Origin: Oleidesulfovibrio sp047973035
GTDB taxonomy: Bacteria; Desulfobacterota; Desulfovibrionia; Desulfovibrionales; Desulfovibrionaceae
Reading direction: 5' to 3'
DNA length: 64,000 nt
Assembly: GCF_047973035.1 (NCBI RefSeq)
Contig: NZ_JBKEBF010000019.1
Location: forward strand, 62,001 to 126,000
This document shows positions 28,729 through 38,237 of this stretch, piece after piece. How positions within the stretch are numbered: position 1 is the first letter of the stretch; every line of letters starts with the position of its first letter. Below the pieces are notes generated by a model that worked only from the letters and a program-made list of their open reading frames with translations, made no database searches and was not told the origin of the DNA. Both the position numbers and the translations under genes were made by a program.

Positions 28729-29333
28729 GCCCACCTCGCCTGCAACCAGCCCTGATACTCCTGCGGATCGGCATGACCTTCTCCGGCATCAGCCACCTGA
28801 GCGGCTTCAAAAGCGCGGCCTGCCAGCTCGTGCAGACCTGAAAACAGTTTTGCGCTGCCTGTCGCTGCCACCACGATATCGGCAGCCAGCTTTCGTGCCA
28901 GAGCCTCTGCAAACAAGGCGGGAAAGCAAGTTGCCTCCGTCACACGCACAGTCATCACAACGCGGGCGGGCATGGCGTCTGTATACAAAACGCCGCCCTG
29001 AACAACCTCAAAAGTACGGGCAGCGCCTTCCGCCTCCGGAGTCAGGCCGGACGTTACACCGGTGCCAGCCTCAAGCACGCGCCGCACACGCAGGCAATCC
29101 TGCGGCAGCTTGTAGGCATAACGAAACCCGAAAGGAGGCGTAACAGCCAGTTGTGGCAGCACGGCATACCGTGTCGCAAAATTCCAATGATGGGCTTCCA
29201 GCAGTTCATCGCGCAGTTCGGGATAATACTGAGCACACAACCGTGCACTGCGCGATTCCTGACTCAAAGAAGCAATTTCTTCTGCCCCGATATACCGGAG
29301 TGCTTTATTGCAAATGCTTACGTCAGAGGCCAT
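28725..29333 (-). CDS. Tail tubular protein A (T7 gp11-like)
   Basis: MASDVSICNKALRYIGAEEIASL is the standard start of gp11-like adaptor proteins, which form a 12-fold ring below the portal. LLEAHHWNFATRYAVLPQL and FRYAYKLPQDCLRVRRV follow as expected. An AAAGGAAG sequence precedes the ATG at 29333; the frame is open 24 codons further up but without support. About 202 residues is the usual size. Confidence 0.88.
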   Translation of the reverse strand: MASDVSICNKALRYIGAEEIASLSQESRSARLCAQYYPELRDELLEAHHWNFATRYAVLPQLAVTPPFGFRYAYKLPQDCLRVRRVLEAGTGVTSGLTPEAEGAARTFEVVQGGVLYTDAMPARVVMTVRVTEATCFPALFAEALARKLAADIVVAATGSAKLFSGLHELAGRAFEAAQVADAGEGHADPQEYQGWLQARWA

Positions 29334-30367
29334 ACAACTTCCTTTATTGCCCCGCCGCGGCAAAGGCATATGTATTTGTTCACATAGTTTCTGGAATAGA
29401 ACCAAAGGATTAAGGCAGACAACTGTCCGCCATGAGCCGGGAAAAGATCAGGGAAAGATAAAGTGCGGACTGAGAAATCCCACGGCGCCAGCGTAAAGAA
29501 AGGGACACAGGTAGCGACAGAACGCATAGAATCCGTAGCGCATCCGGATAAGGGATTTTATCCTCCGCTGCACCGGAATTGCTGACGAATGCACAGCCTG
29601 ACAGCGCGCGTTACAGAATGCTCCTGACAGCAACATAACCACCTCTACCGGCAGCTTCGTCGGGCATCTTCCCCGCATCCTTTGCGACCATACAAATCAA
29701 GTAGCAAAACCGCACACTGGGCCCGCAACAACGACAACTGCCATTGTTTATCCGGCAGTTGTTGCCGACTGCTTGCATTCGCCCCTTCGCTCTGTCTGAA
29801 GGTGCCATGCTTCCCACGGGCCGACTGTCTATGGGTAAGTCCTTTAGTCAAGCAACCTGAAGTAGTAACGCCAGTACGCAGTATATGTTGCCTGTCCCCC
29901 ACCTCCCCTGCCCGCAATGCAGCAGGTGTTGAACTGATATGCTGACGGCTTGGAAAGGCAGAAACACTACAGTCAAGTTGCAAAAAGAAATCCTCACCGC
30001 CGCAGCCGTTACGTCTGGTACCGTCAACGAAAACCGCCTGCCCGCCCTCAAGCTGATTCAGCATATGCCTCACCTTCCGATGGCTCTTACACGCAACAGC
30101 CGTGACCATAACCGCTTTGCAGGCGGTCCGGGCGTGCCGGATGCCCCCCCTTGCTGTCCGGTGTCCCCCTTACCTTACAGCAAACATCCGGCAGCCCGCC
30201 TGCCCGCTCGGCCTATTCCGTTCAACCTACCGCTCATACGGCCCTGCCTGTCGGGGCTGACATCCCCTCTTAATTATCAGCCCGCAACGCTCTCCCCTGC
30301 AGGGCACAATTAAAGCGGTTCAAGCTTCAGCCTTACGGTTACCGCCCCCCAGCTTTCCCCCGGAAAC
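29334..30367. other. 1-kb stretch without a clear gene inside the virion operon
   Basis: Every other junction in the operon is tight, so this gap stands out. It contains a perfect 9-base inverted repeat (ACAACTGCC at 29734-29742, GGCAGTTGT at 29754-29762) and one weak frame listed separately. It may hold a decayed gene, an internal promoter, or the place where another phage gene was lost or moved away. Confidence 0.5.
29645..30064 (-). CDS. Doubtful open frame in the virion operon gap
   Basis: A 139-codon frame with a fair ribosome binding site (GGAAGGTGAGG before ATG). The product is unlike any family I know. Its composition is rich in Arg, Cys, Gln and Ser and differs from the neighbouring virion proteins, which argues for a non-coding or decayed stretch. 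Confidence 0.2.
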   Translation of the reverse strand: MLNQLEGGQAVFVDGTRRNGCGGEDFFLQLDCSVSAFPSRQHISSTPAALRAGEVGDRQHILRTGVTTSGCLTKGLTHRQSARGKHGTFRQSEGANASSRQQLPDKQWQLSLLRAQCAVLLLDLYGRKGCGEDARRSCR

Positions 30368-30766
30368 CTAGCGCGGAATAAAGTCCATAAAGACGTCTAC
30401 AGTACCGCTGGCTGCGGCATCATCCGTACCCAGCAGCGCACGCACATAGCGTCCGGCATCACTGGGCACAGGCAGTCTGGCAATGATGTCCCCTGCGGTT
30501 GCATTCAGGCCATCGGTATACTGACGGGTAAAGGCCACAGGCATTACGGAAAGGCTGTCTTCTGCGTCTCCATGCTCAAGATGCAGAGTAAAACTTTTAC
30601 CTGCCGCAAGTGTCACAGGCGCAACGGCTTTCACCACCACCTCTGCCGCGCCGCACATAGAGCCTGCGCGCGACACGCCGCCATTACCCGTTACCTGCGT
30701 ATTGGCAGGCATCTGCTGAGCCGAAGCAAGAAACTCACCGTTGATACGAAGCGTATGGTTGTACAT
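30368..30766 (-). CDS. Bbp16-like capsid cement protein
   Basis: A 132-residue beta-rich protein placed directly after the major capsid gene. Size, position and the lines SFTLHLEHGDAEDS and ADIIARLPVPSD-like segments match the capsid cement family named after Bbp16 of Bordetella phage BPP-1, which sits on the capsid surface and stabilises it. GAGGGGGA precedes the ATG. Assignment rests on position and general resemblance. Confidence 0.65.
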   Translation of the reverse strand: MYNHTLRINGEFLASAQQMPANTQVTGNGGVSRAGSMCGAAEVVVKAVAPVTLAAGKSFTLHLEHGDAEDSLSVMPVAFTRQYTDGLNATAGDIIARLPVPSDAGRYVRALLGTDDAAASGTVDVFMDFIPR

Positions 30767-30865
30767 GGCAAATCCCCCTCTGGATTAGGTACAAATTGGT
30801 TTGAAGCGAAGGCACCTGCCGTACTGAGTCATTCCGGCGGCAGGCTGCCTTCGCAGACAGGTCAC

Positions 30866-31780
30866 TTACACGGCAAGAGCCGCTTCGGTGCCGTCGTCAA
30901 AGTTGTAGGAAGTTACAATCTCAATGCCGTTCCAATGCGTGATGCGTCTGTCCATATCGCGTCCGGCAGGGTCCACCTGCAATGCGCCGCCTTTGTAGCG
31001 CTGCAGCAGGTTCTTGGCCTTTTCATGCATGAACAGATAGGTGCTGCCGGGTGTGGCACGTACATCTGCCAGCAGGTCATCAATCATGTCCGCAGTGGGT
31101 ACGTTGGCAGCGTTGGCGTTAACCACGGCAGCCACGCTGTGCTTGTTGGCAATCTGCACGCCAAGGTACGCTTTCAGCCGCATACCGTAGACAAGCACGC
31201 CCTGATACGCGCCGCTTGCGGCCTTATACAGCTCGCCGCCATTCACAGGCAGGGCATCCAGCACCGCGCCCTGACGGAAACAACGAGGACTGTACAAGCC
31301 GCAGGTTTCACCGGGCACAAAGCGTACCGCCACAATGCTGTAGCAATCATCGGTTGCCGCACCGGCGCTGGTCACACGCTTGTTGTCCACGGCCCATGCG
31401 CGGAAGTTGTCGTAAATGATGCGATGCTCGGCAGACATGCCGGAACGGCGGATCACCTTGGGCAGTTTGCGCGAGAAGTATTTTTCCTTCCCGCCGAACA
31501 TATTTGCCATATCTTCGGGGCATTCAATTTCGCCGCCCAGAATGGCCAGATCGACCTTGCGCAACTCGCCGGTTACATCCACAGCAGGCAGCGGAGCATT
31601 CATCTGCACCCAGCCTGCCCCCTGCACGTCGTCTACGGACTCGTACATGTTCCACAAATCGTGGCTGGCTTCTTCAAAGGGAATAATCCCCAATACCGGT
31701 GCTTCTTCGGTAAGATCATCCACCTGACGCGGCTGCTTTTTGGCATACAGTCCGGCAAGTTCTTTCAGAGTTTTGCCCAT
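30866..31780 (-). CDS. Major capsid protein
   Basis: A 304-residue protein that fits the HK97-fold capsid proteins of podoviruses of the BPP-1/Bcep type. It begins with a helical arm (GKTLKELAGLYAKKQ), continues with the PVLGIIPFEEA segment and KVIRRSGMSAEHRIIYDNF, and ends with a beta-rich HWNGIEIVTSYNFDDGTE part. GGAGTGGGGA precedes the ATG nine bases after the scaffold gene stop. No protease gene is present, in line with a separate scaffold. Confidence 0.8.
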   Translation of the reverse strand: MGKTLKELAGLYAKKQPRQVDDLTEEAPVLGIIPFEEASHDLWNMYESVDDVQGAGWVQMNAPLPAVDVTGELRKVDLAILGGEIECPEDMANMFGGKEKYFSRKLPKVIRRSGMSAEHRIIYDNFRAWAVDNKRVTSAGAATDDCYSIVAVRFVPGETCGLYSPRCFRQGAVLDALPVNGGELYKAASGAYQGVLVYGMRLKAYLGVQIANKHSVAAVVNANAANVPTADMIDDLLADVRATPGSTYLFMHEKAKNLLQRYKGGALQVDPAGRDMDRRITHWNGIEIVTSYNFDDGTEAALAV

Positions 31781-31789
31781 TCCCCACTC

Positions 31790-32599
31790 CTAACGTGTTC
31801 TGAAAACTTCCTGGCGCAGGAAGTCTTCTGTGCTCATCGGGCCAACGCCGCCCCCGCCCGACAAAGATGCCCCCAGTGCATCCTCGCCCAGCATCTCCCC
31901 CACATGGGCCATCATTTCCACAAACACCGGATGGTTGCCCCATCCCGCTTCGATCATGGGCGCCAGCCTGCCCTGCATGCGTCCGTCCAGCGAAGTCAGC
32001 GCATGACGCGCACCAGCCAGCCGATCGTCATAGGCATTGCCGAACACCCCGTTACGCAAAGCATGTTCACAATCTGCACGGCACCCGATGCGATCCTGCA
32101 TCAGTCTGGACACATAAAAGTCCGCCGCACGCTGTGCCTGCTCCGGCGAAAGGCCTGTCTCTGCGCAAAAGCCCTTGAAGTCCTGCAACAGTTCATCTTT
32201 CACAGGCAGCTGTTCCGGCAGGGTGATGGTGTATTCCTCCACCGTGCGCACCACCTGCTGGGGTGCCTGATTAACGGCTTCTGCGGCGTGTTGCCGCATA
32301 CCTGCGTCATCACCGTTACCTGCCCTTTCAGCCTGCGCGGGTGCAGAGGCTGCTCCTGCTATGTGCTGTGTAGCCGCGCCGGTTTGCCCCGTATCGCCCG
32401 CAGCATTTTTGCGATGGACAGTGCCGCCATGCACAGTTGCAGCCGGCGCTGGTTCTACGCTCCGCACCGGCGTCTCGGTCACTATCCGTGCCTCAACCGT
32501 GCCCCTTTCGCCTGTCGCATGACCGCCCTGCAAGCCGGATACGCCGTTTGCGATTCCTTCGGGCTGGCCACGCCTTCCCGACGACCAGATATTTTTCAT
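31790..32599 (-). CDS. Capsid scaffold-like protein
   Basis: A 269-residue protein directly upstream of the capsid gene, the usual place of a scaffold. The first 120 residues are low-complexity (Gly, Ala, Thr, Gln), the middle is helical (EEYTITLPEQLPVKDELLQDFKGFCAETGLSPEQAQRAADFYV), and the C-terminus resembles other phage scaffolds with FVEMMAHVGEMLGEDAL and a short tail. The TGLSPEQAQ helix is common in podovirus scaffolds. GGGGGAAG precedes the ATG. Confidence 0.72.
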   Translation of the reverse strand: MKNIWSSGRRGQPEGIANGVSGLQGGHATGERGTVEARIVTETPVRSVEPAPAATVHGGTVHRKNAAGDTGQTGAATQHIAGAASAPAQAERAGNGDDAGMRQHAAEAVNQAPQQVVRTVEEYTITLPEQLPVKDELLQDFKGFCAETGLSPEQAQRAADFYVSRLMQDRIGCRADCEHALRNGVFGNAYDDRLAGARHALTSLDGRMQGRLAPMIEAGWGNHPVFVEMMAHVGEMLGEDALGASLSGGGGVGPMSTEDFLRQEVFRTR

Positions 32600-32650
32600 A
32601 TTGCTTCCCCCGTAATCAGCTGTTGTTGCTGCATAGTTCGCGTACTGCCG

Positions 32651-33106
32651 CTAACCGGCAGCTGCATTCACGGTTTTTTCCGCATTGCGTTGCGTATTTT
32701 CTGTACGAGCCATGGCCCATAGCCTTGCGCCTTCCAGTTGCAGACGCACATGGCTTGCAGGGTCTGCCAGAGCTACATCCGCCATCCGGTCGCGCGCATA
32801 GTCAAACAGCGCTGCAAGAGACGGCAGCATGTCCGGCCTGCCTGAAATGCGTTCTGACGCGCATGCGGCATCCAGCCAATGGCGCACTACCCGCAAGCCG
32901 CTGCCGCATGGCATCCGCAGCACAGCCGCAAGATCATCCAGATAGGCAAGCATACGGGCTTCGCTACGGGCCGCCTGTTGCCGCGCAAGGGCAAACTCCG
33001 ATGCCATAAGGTCAGTCAGCTGTCCGTCGGCCATGCCAAGCAAGCCATGTAACACCGTGTCATGCTCCCCGCCGGAAAAGTGTGCGTCTGAATATTCATT
33101 CATCAT
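32651..33106 (-). CDS. Small helical protein of the virion operon, unknown role
   Basis: A 151-residue alpha-helical protein between portal and scaffold genes. It starts with ATGA overlapping the portal stop, so it is translated with the portal. Helices such as LTDLMASEFALARQQAARSEARML dominate. I do not recognise a family; its position suggests an assembly or head-completion role. Confidence 0.6.
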   Translation of the reverse strand: MMNEYSDAHFSGGEHDTVLHGLLGMADGQLTDLMASEFALARQQAARSEARMLAYLDDLAAVLRMPCGSGLRVVRHWLDAACASERISGRPDMLPSLAALFDYARDRMADVALADPASHVRLQLEGARLWAMARTENTQRNAEKTVNAAAG

Positions 33107-34791
33107 GGCTGTTCCACGCGCTTCGCCAGCTTTTCACCGGCTTTTCTGCCTGCCTCGCTCCCTGCTCCATTTCGCCCCTCTTTTCGGGCTTCCCGACCTG
33201 CTTCTTCCAGCAACGCCAGTTGCCTGCCCGCTATCTCCGCCTGAAGGCGTTCATCTCTGATGCGCTGTACATCTTCATCCGAGCGCACAATGCGGGCCGG
33301 AGCGCCCACAATGGATGCCAATTCATCCACTGCCTGCTCAAAATCAAACTTATCAAGCACCTGCGGCGCCATAGCCGCAAACCTTGCCACATCACCGGCA
33401 AGCTGACGTACCCCCTGCGCGGCAGAGAGCAACTGCGCCTGCGCAAGGGCAGAAACGTACTCCACTTTCAGTTGGCGCCCTGCCAGCACGTCAGGTGCTG
33501 CCGGCAACCTTCCGGCACGGGCCAGCAGCCCGAACGCACGACCGATAAGCGGATCAAGAATATCTGTCTGATGACGTTCCACCACGGGGCCCAGCAGAAG
33601 CAGCTTTTCCTGACTGCGCTCCATAATTTCCGCCGCTGTCACGTTCGAACGTGCCTCACCGGCAAAAAGCAGGAACATTTCGGTAAACAGCCCCTCGCGG
33701 ATACTGCGCCGGACGTCTTCAATCTTATAGGTTACAGCCTGAATATCCGGCCTGATCTGATACAGCGGCGAAAGCGCATCCGGCTGGGCCGGATTAACGT
33801 AGTTCTGTGCACCCGGAATCAGGTTAAGCCGCTGCTTAAACCCCGTGGGCACCCGCATCGGCGGGTTGATAACCTTATGCACGGCCAACAGCTGACTACG
33901 TGCCATCTCCTGCAGCATCTTCACATCAGGCAACACGTCCATTACAGGCGAGCGCCCGTACGTCTGCCCGCCGCCAACGTCCCAACGGGCGCACAGGTGC
34001 GGAAACTCTGCATAGCCGGATTCATGAAGCAGTTGCTGCGCGCCTTGCGCCTCCCACACCAGCGACTCAAACGGCATGTTACGGCTGTCTGCCTTACGCG
34101 TGTCCCGGCTGGCCCGAGGACGCACCAGCTGCACAAGTTCCACTTTTCCATACGGTTCTTTGCTGACCAGCCTGCGCGTGGCTCGGGTAAGCCTGCTTTC
34201 ACCGTACTTTTCGGCCAGCTGGCGAGCTGTCAGCCTGTAACGTCTGACAACGGTATCTACAGCTCCTGCCGCGTCACACGCCCATGCAAAGTCAATATGC
34301 GGCAAAACGCTGAAGCGCATCACGCGTACCGGATCAGACTCCATGTACAAATCTGCACTGCCGTAGGCTGCAAGCTCTGTAAAAAGCGCATGTGAACTCT
34401 GATAAAAGTTCGACCCGGCAAGTGCCCGATAGATTTCCGCTTCCACATCTCCCAGCCAGTAACGCACCTGCGGGAATTCCATCAGAGCTTTGTCGGCCAG
34501 CTTCAGCCTGAACCAAGGTCTTGCAGGAGGAGTAAGCCCACCTTGCAGTCCCGCAGCCAGTACCCGCAAAGCCCGTGTGGCCGTTGCATCAATGATGCGG
34601 CTGCCCGTTTTGCCACCCTGACTGCTTGCCGGATGGCTCCCGCCATCCTGCTGCCCCCCGATTCCGCCAGATGCACCGTCAAAGCCGAGCACATAGTCTG
34701 CAACCTCACGCCAACTGCTTTCCCAGCCCGTGCGCTCTGATTCAATAAACGCGGCAACTTCGCGCGCTTCTTCCAACGTGGTTGTGCCCAT
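33103..34791 (-). CDS. Portal protein (T7 gp8-like head-tail connector)
   Basis: About 562 residues of the Head-tail_con family. FIESERTGWESSWREVADYV near the start, DATATRALRVLAAGLQGGLTPPARPWFRL, and FTELAAYGSADLYME are close to the family consensus. The portal is the DNA gateway at one capsid vertex and the docking site of the terminase. A Gly/Gln/Ser-rich insert lies near residues 33-60. The ATG at 34791 follows the stop of the preceding gene by one base, so I use it and not the earlier codon at 34824. Confidence 0.88.
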   Translation of the reverse strand: MGTTTLEEAREVAAFIESERTGWESSWREVADYVLGFDGASGGIGGQQDGGSHPASSQGGKTGSRIIDATATRALRVLAAGLQGGLTPPARPWFRLKLADKALMEFPQVRYWLGDVEAEIYRALAGSNFYQSSHALFTELAAYGSADLYMESDPVRVMRFSVLPHIDFAWACDAAGAVDTVVRRYRLTARQLAEKYGESRLTRATRRLVSKEPYGKVELVQLVRPRASRDTRKADSRNMPFESLVWEAQGAQQLLHESGYAEFPHLCARWDVGGGQTYGRSPVMDVLPDVKMLQEMARSQLLAVHKVINPPMRVPTGFKQRLNLIPGAQNYVNPAQPDALSPLYQIRPDIQAVTYKIEDVRRSIREGLFTEMFLLFAGEARSNVTAAEIMERSQEKLLLLGPVVERHQTDILDPLIGRAFGLLARAGRLPAAPDVLAGRQLKVEYVSALAQAQLLSAAQGVRQLAGDVARFAAMAPQVLDKFDFEQAVDELASIVGAPARIVRSDEDVQRIRDERLQAEIAGRQLALLEEAGREARKEGRNGAGSEAGRKAGEKLAKRVEQP

Positions 34792-34792
34792 G

Positions 34793-35023
34793 CTACTGCC
34801 CCAGCAACGTTTTACTCTGCACATACGCTGCAGATGTGTCGCCCAATGAACCTGTAAGCAATGTCGAGCCTGCCCCCTGAGCTGTCAGAGCCGCCTTGCG
34901 GTCATGTTCTGCGGTTTCCCGCTCTGCTTTCGCATTGCCCCGCTCCACAGGCATGGGCGGCTCAGGGGGGGCCGGTGCCGATGGCACGGAAGCGCCTTTG
35001 CCGATTCCTCCGCCTCCACCCAT
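34793..35023 (-). CDS. T7 gp7.3-like small virion/tail assembly protein
   Basis: A 76-residue first gene of the virion operon. It has a glycine-rich start, a proline-rich stretch, then AALTAQGAGSTLLTGSLGDTSAAYVQSKTLLG. This end is shared by small proteins placed beside the portal gene in T7-like phages (TxLTGxxGD...TLLG). GGAGG precedes the ATG. The operon promoter should lie in 35024-35397. Confidence 0.7.
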   Translation of the reverse strand: MGGGGGIGKGASVPSAPAPPEPPMPVERGNAKAERETAEHDRKAALTAQGAGSTLLTGSLGDTSAAYVQSKTLLGQ

Positions 35024-35397
35024 ATGGCCTCCTTAATGTTAAAAATAATGAATGCTTTTCGCTGTCACAAAGCGAACAACGGCGTTGCCACGGTCAGTGC
35101 CGCAGCGCGTGGCTGCACACTACACAGAGCAATCGGGCGAGAGGGGCCACAAGGGGGTGAGAGAAGGATAAGACGCACCTGAAAGCAATGCCGCAAACCG
35201 CTTGACGCAAAGCGGCTCGTCGGGCGGGATACAAAACAAAAAGGGCAGCGTGCGGAACAAAGCCGTTGGTGCAAATATATGAACACGCCCCACAGGCGTA
35301 AGAAGATGACTGGGTAGAAAACGATGCAGTCTGGCGGCTGATCAAACGACGCAGCTACCCGCAACACAAGAAAAATATACCGCGTATATGTTCAGTT
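35024..35397. promoter_or_regulatory. Divergent region upstream of the virion operon
   Basis: About 370 bases between the virion operon (minus) and mltF (plus). No gene seen. CCGCTT and AAGCGG arms at 35198-35203 and 35210-35215 form a small hairpin. Whatever controls production of the particle genes should act here, but I see no recognisable operator. Confidence 0.4.
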
Positions 35398-37050
35398 TTG
35401 GCCGCCTTCATCAGGCTGGCTGGACAACACCTTCTGAATAACGCTAGATTACCGGAAAATCTCCTGTTCCTAATCATTGCCTTTTGGGTATTAACTTCGG
35501 GGGGAATTATTCTGGATAGACGCACTCGATTCTTACGGATTGCCGCTTTTCTGTGCCTGCTGGTTATAGCTGCCACAGCCAGCTGGTTCTGGTTACGTCC
35601 CGAGCCTGCCCCCGAAGTACCTGTCCTGCCTGAGCCCGTTACAGAAAATGGTAAAAAACTACGCCGCAAGCTGCTTGAACAAGGTATTTTCAGACCGTTT
35701 ACGGGCGACCTGAAAGAAATTCAGCAACGTAAAGTACTTCGAGTCCTTGTGCCATACAACCGTTCCGACTTCTTTCTGGACGGGGCCATGCAGCGCGGTC
35801 TGGCATATGACACGGGGAGAGCTTTTCAGAAGTGGCTTAATAAAAAGCTTGGCCTGAAGGGCGAACAACGGATTACTTTTCTTTATATTCCGGCCGCCCC
35901 TGACGACATGCTGCGCATGCTGAGTGAAGGACAAGCCGATATTATCGGCTTTGAAGCCACGCTGCCTGCTGAAGCCCCGCCGGACATGCGCTTTACGACC
36001 ACATGGACACAGACCGCCAAAGCAGTCGTTGTTTCTTCTAAAGATGCCCCCGCGCTTGAAAGCGTTTCACAACTTGCAGGCAAACACATCTACGCACTGA
36101 AAAGCAGCGCGCTTGCAGGAATTACGGCAGACGTATCCCGCCAGCTCGTACAGCAAGGCTTGAAAGAGATTAAAGTTACCGAGGCAGAAGGCGGCCTGAC
36201 ACAGGAAGACCTGATGGAACTGGTTGACGGAGAAGCCATAGCTTTTGCAGCAGTGGATTACGAAAAGGCACAGCTTTGGGCGACTGTGCTGAGTAATTTA
36301 AAAATCGAAGAAAATGCAGTTCTGACGGATACGGCAGCACGGGCATGGGTTGTACGCAAAGAAAGTATACAGCTGAAATCGGTATGTGACAGCTTTATCA
36401 AATACTACAGGCGGTCAGGTGACTACGCATGGTTGCAGCAGAAATATTACGACCGCACAACCTATGTTGCCGATGCAGGCCGCTCGGATGAACTGGAAAG
36501 TCTGGAAGCAACGCTGCCTCTGTTTGAAAAGTACGGAGAAATGTATGACTTTGCGCCACTTCTGCTAGCCGCACAGGGATATCAGGAATCAAGGCTTAAC
36601 CAGAGCGCCCGCAGCAATCGAGGAGCTGTCGGAATCATGCAGCTTCTGCCTTCAACAGCGGCAGCCAAGCCTGTGAATATGCCGGACATATCCACGCCGG
36701 ATAAAAACATCCATGCCGGAGTAAAGTACCTTTCACACCTTCGCCAGACATACTTTTCTGGTGATGCTATTTCATACCTTGATAAGATGCTGTTTTCATT
36801 TGCAGCGTACAACGCCGGACCGGGCAACATGCGTAAAGCCCGCCGAAAGACCGCTGAAATGGGCCTTAATCCCGATGTCTGGATGGATAATCTTGAAGTG
36901 GGTATTGCTCGCACGGTGGGGCAGCAACCCATAGAATATGTCCGCAATATTATAAAGTATTACATTGTGTTTCAACTGGTGCATGAACACCAGCATATCC
37001 GTCGGGCCGCCCTGACATCTCTGGGCCTGCCAGCAACCTTCGGGCGGTAA
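35398..37050 (+). CDS. mltF: Membrane-bound lytic murein transglycosylase F-like
   Basis: A membrane segment (RIAAFLCLLVIAATASWFW) is followed by a solute-binding-protein-like domain (about residues 110-325) and a C-terminal SLT domain. The SLT domain has AAQGYQESRLNQSARSNRGAVGIMQLLP with the catalytic Glu, and FAAYNAGPGNMRKAR. It cleaves glycan strands for wall remodelling. No ATG lies near the membrane segment; the frame opens with TTG at 35398, and a GGGGGGA sequence near 35499-35505 precedes only ATT/CTG codons, so the start is uncertain. It is a host gene, although it lies beside the virion operon. Confidence 0.85.
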   Translation: MAAFIRLAGQHLLNNARLPENLLFLIIAFWVLTSGGIILDRRTRFLRIAAFLCLLVIAATASWFWLRPEPAPEVPVLPEPVTENGKKLRRKLLEQGIFRPFTGDLKEIQQRKVLRVLVPYNRSDFFLDGAMQRGLAYDTGRAFQKWLNKKLGLKGEQRITFLYIPAAPDDMLRMLSEGQADIIGFEATLPAEAPPDMRFTTTWTQTAKAVVVSSKDAPALESVSQLAGKHIYALKSSALAGITADVSRQLVQQGLKEIKVTEAEGGLTQEDLMELVDGEAIAFAAVDYEKAQLWATVLSNLKIEENAVLTDTAARAWVVRKESIQLKSVCDSFIKYYRRSGDYAWLQQKYYDRTTYVADAGRSDELESLEATLPLFEKYGEMYDFAPLLLAAQGYQESRLNQSARSNRGAVGIMQLLPSTAAAKPVNMPDISTPDKNIHAGVKYLSHLRQTYFSGDAISYLDKMLFSFAAYNAGPGNMRKARRKTAEMGLNPDVWMDNLEVGIARTVGQQPIEYVRNIIKYYIVFQLVHEHQHIRRAALTSLGLPATFGR

Positions 37051-37402
37051 TCACACGCCCCGACACAAGAAAACAATAAATGCGGACACAGCCACAAAGT
37101 GATCACTCACAAAAATATAATAGCAAATAGCAGATAAACGTATCAGCCTATAATTGTTGCGGGTGTACTTCCTTGGTAGCCCCCCCTGCAAGGCAAGGGC
37201 ACCAGTCGGAACAGCCTCTAATCCGACACGCAGCAATCTGGTAAGCTTAGCGGCTTTCCATATTCTTTACGCCCTGTCGTCTCCCGCCGGCAGGGCGTCT
37301 TATTTGTACCCGTAGTTTCATCAAGCAAAAAGCTCCGCAATATGCGGAGCTGAAAATCAATACGGACCGGTTGCCTGACTGTTTGAACTGCTTAGAAATG
37401 GA
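37051..37402. other. Intergenic region with two terminators
   Basis: ACGCCCTG/CAGGGCGT (37269-37298) can end mltF on plus. AGCTCCGC/GCGGAGCT (37331-37351) with TTTTTG on minus ends the next gene. GTCGGA/TCCGAC arms near 37206-37232 form a further small hairpin. No gene supported. Confidence 0.6.
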
Positions 37403-37798
37403 CTACTTATCTTTATCAGGATTGTTGCCGGAAAAACACCCGTAGCTGGCCATCGCGCCAAGCTGCCGGATTGACTCAGGAGAAAGAGTAACGTCTGCAG
37501 AACGATCATGGCACATGTTCTGCCCTGTCTCTGTTATATCATAGGCTTTAAATACAGGTGGCAAGTTGGGGGCATCCGGCACCATGGCGGTCAGTGAATA
37601 GTAGACCGGTTCCTCTGTTTCCTCTGCCGCTTCCGCAGCGTCGGCTGCCGGATCATCTTCAGTGCAGATAAACGAGGGACATGGCCCCTGCCATGAGCGT
37701 TCAGCTGGTTGGGGTTGCTTGCCGTCCGGTTCTACAAGAGTGCGCAGATCAAATTTAACCTGCTGCTTTTTCGTAGCATCATCAGCATCTGTTCCCAT
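37403..37798 (-). CDS. Hypothetical protein
   Basis: I do not recognise this protein of about 131 residues. It has no signal peptide or membrane segment. The middle is acidic and Ala-rich (DDPAADAAEAAEETEEP), flanked by more ordered parts with CPSFIC and YGCF that contribute four cysteines. The ATG at 37798 lies behind GAGGAAAC. Its own terminator follows. Confidence 0.6.
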   Translation of the reverse strand: MGTDADDATKKQQVKFDLRTLVEPDGKQPQPAERSWQGPCPSFICTEDDPAADAAEAAEETEEPVYYSLTAMVPDAPNLPPVFKAYDITETGQNMCHDRSADVTLSPESIRQLGAMASYGCFSGNNPDKDK

Positions 37799-38237
37799 CA
37801 CGGTTTCCTCGTATACTTATATGTAACTGCACATAGCAGTTTATGAAGACAGCGGGCGGGATGAGTCACGGCATCCCGCCCTACGGAAGTACAGAGACAC
37901 CGCAGAGCACAAGCACAGGCTGGACACTCCATACAGGCGCGACTGCACAGAGCAGGAAGCATCTCCACAGCCTAGTTACAAATCAATATAGCGGAGTCTT
38001 CTTTTTTAGTCAGATATTTCCAGACGTCTGTCAACAGGGAGGGCCATTATTTATTTACTGCAACAGTCCCCACCGTTACCTTGCTCTTCACTTCTGTTTC
38101 TCATGTATCCTTTGCCCCTGACATGCTTTTGTAGAGCAGATGAGCAAGTAAAAAAAGTCTGCGCAACTGTTGACCTGACTACAGCTTTACAGTGTACACA
38201 AAATCAGATGGCAGAAAGAACGCACCGGAAAAACGCA
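37799..38237. other. Intergenic region, no feature seen
   Basis: About 440 bases with divergent promoters expected at both ends. Frames inside are short with no ribosome binding site. No RNA structure stood out. Confidence 0.35.

Noticed and set aside
30572..32722. A 716-codon open frame on plus, opposite the cement, capsid and scaffold genes
   Set aside because: It is antisense to three coupled phage genes with good ribosome binding sites, and its product has no recognisable domain. Codon bias of the real genes keeps the opposite frame open.
35398..37050. mltF as part of the virion operon
   Set aside because: It is on the opposite strand, has the full host MltF layout (solute-binding plus SLT domains) and a normal membrane anchor.
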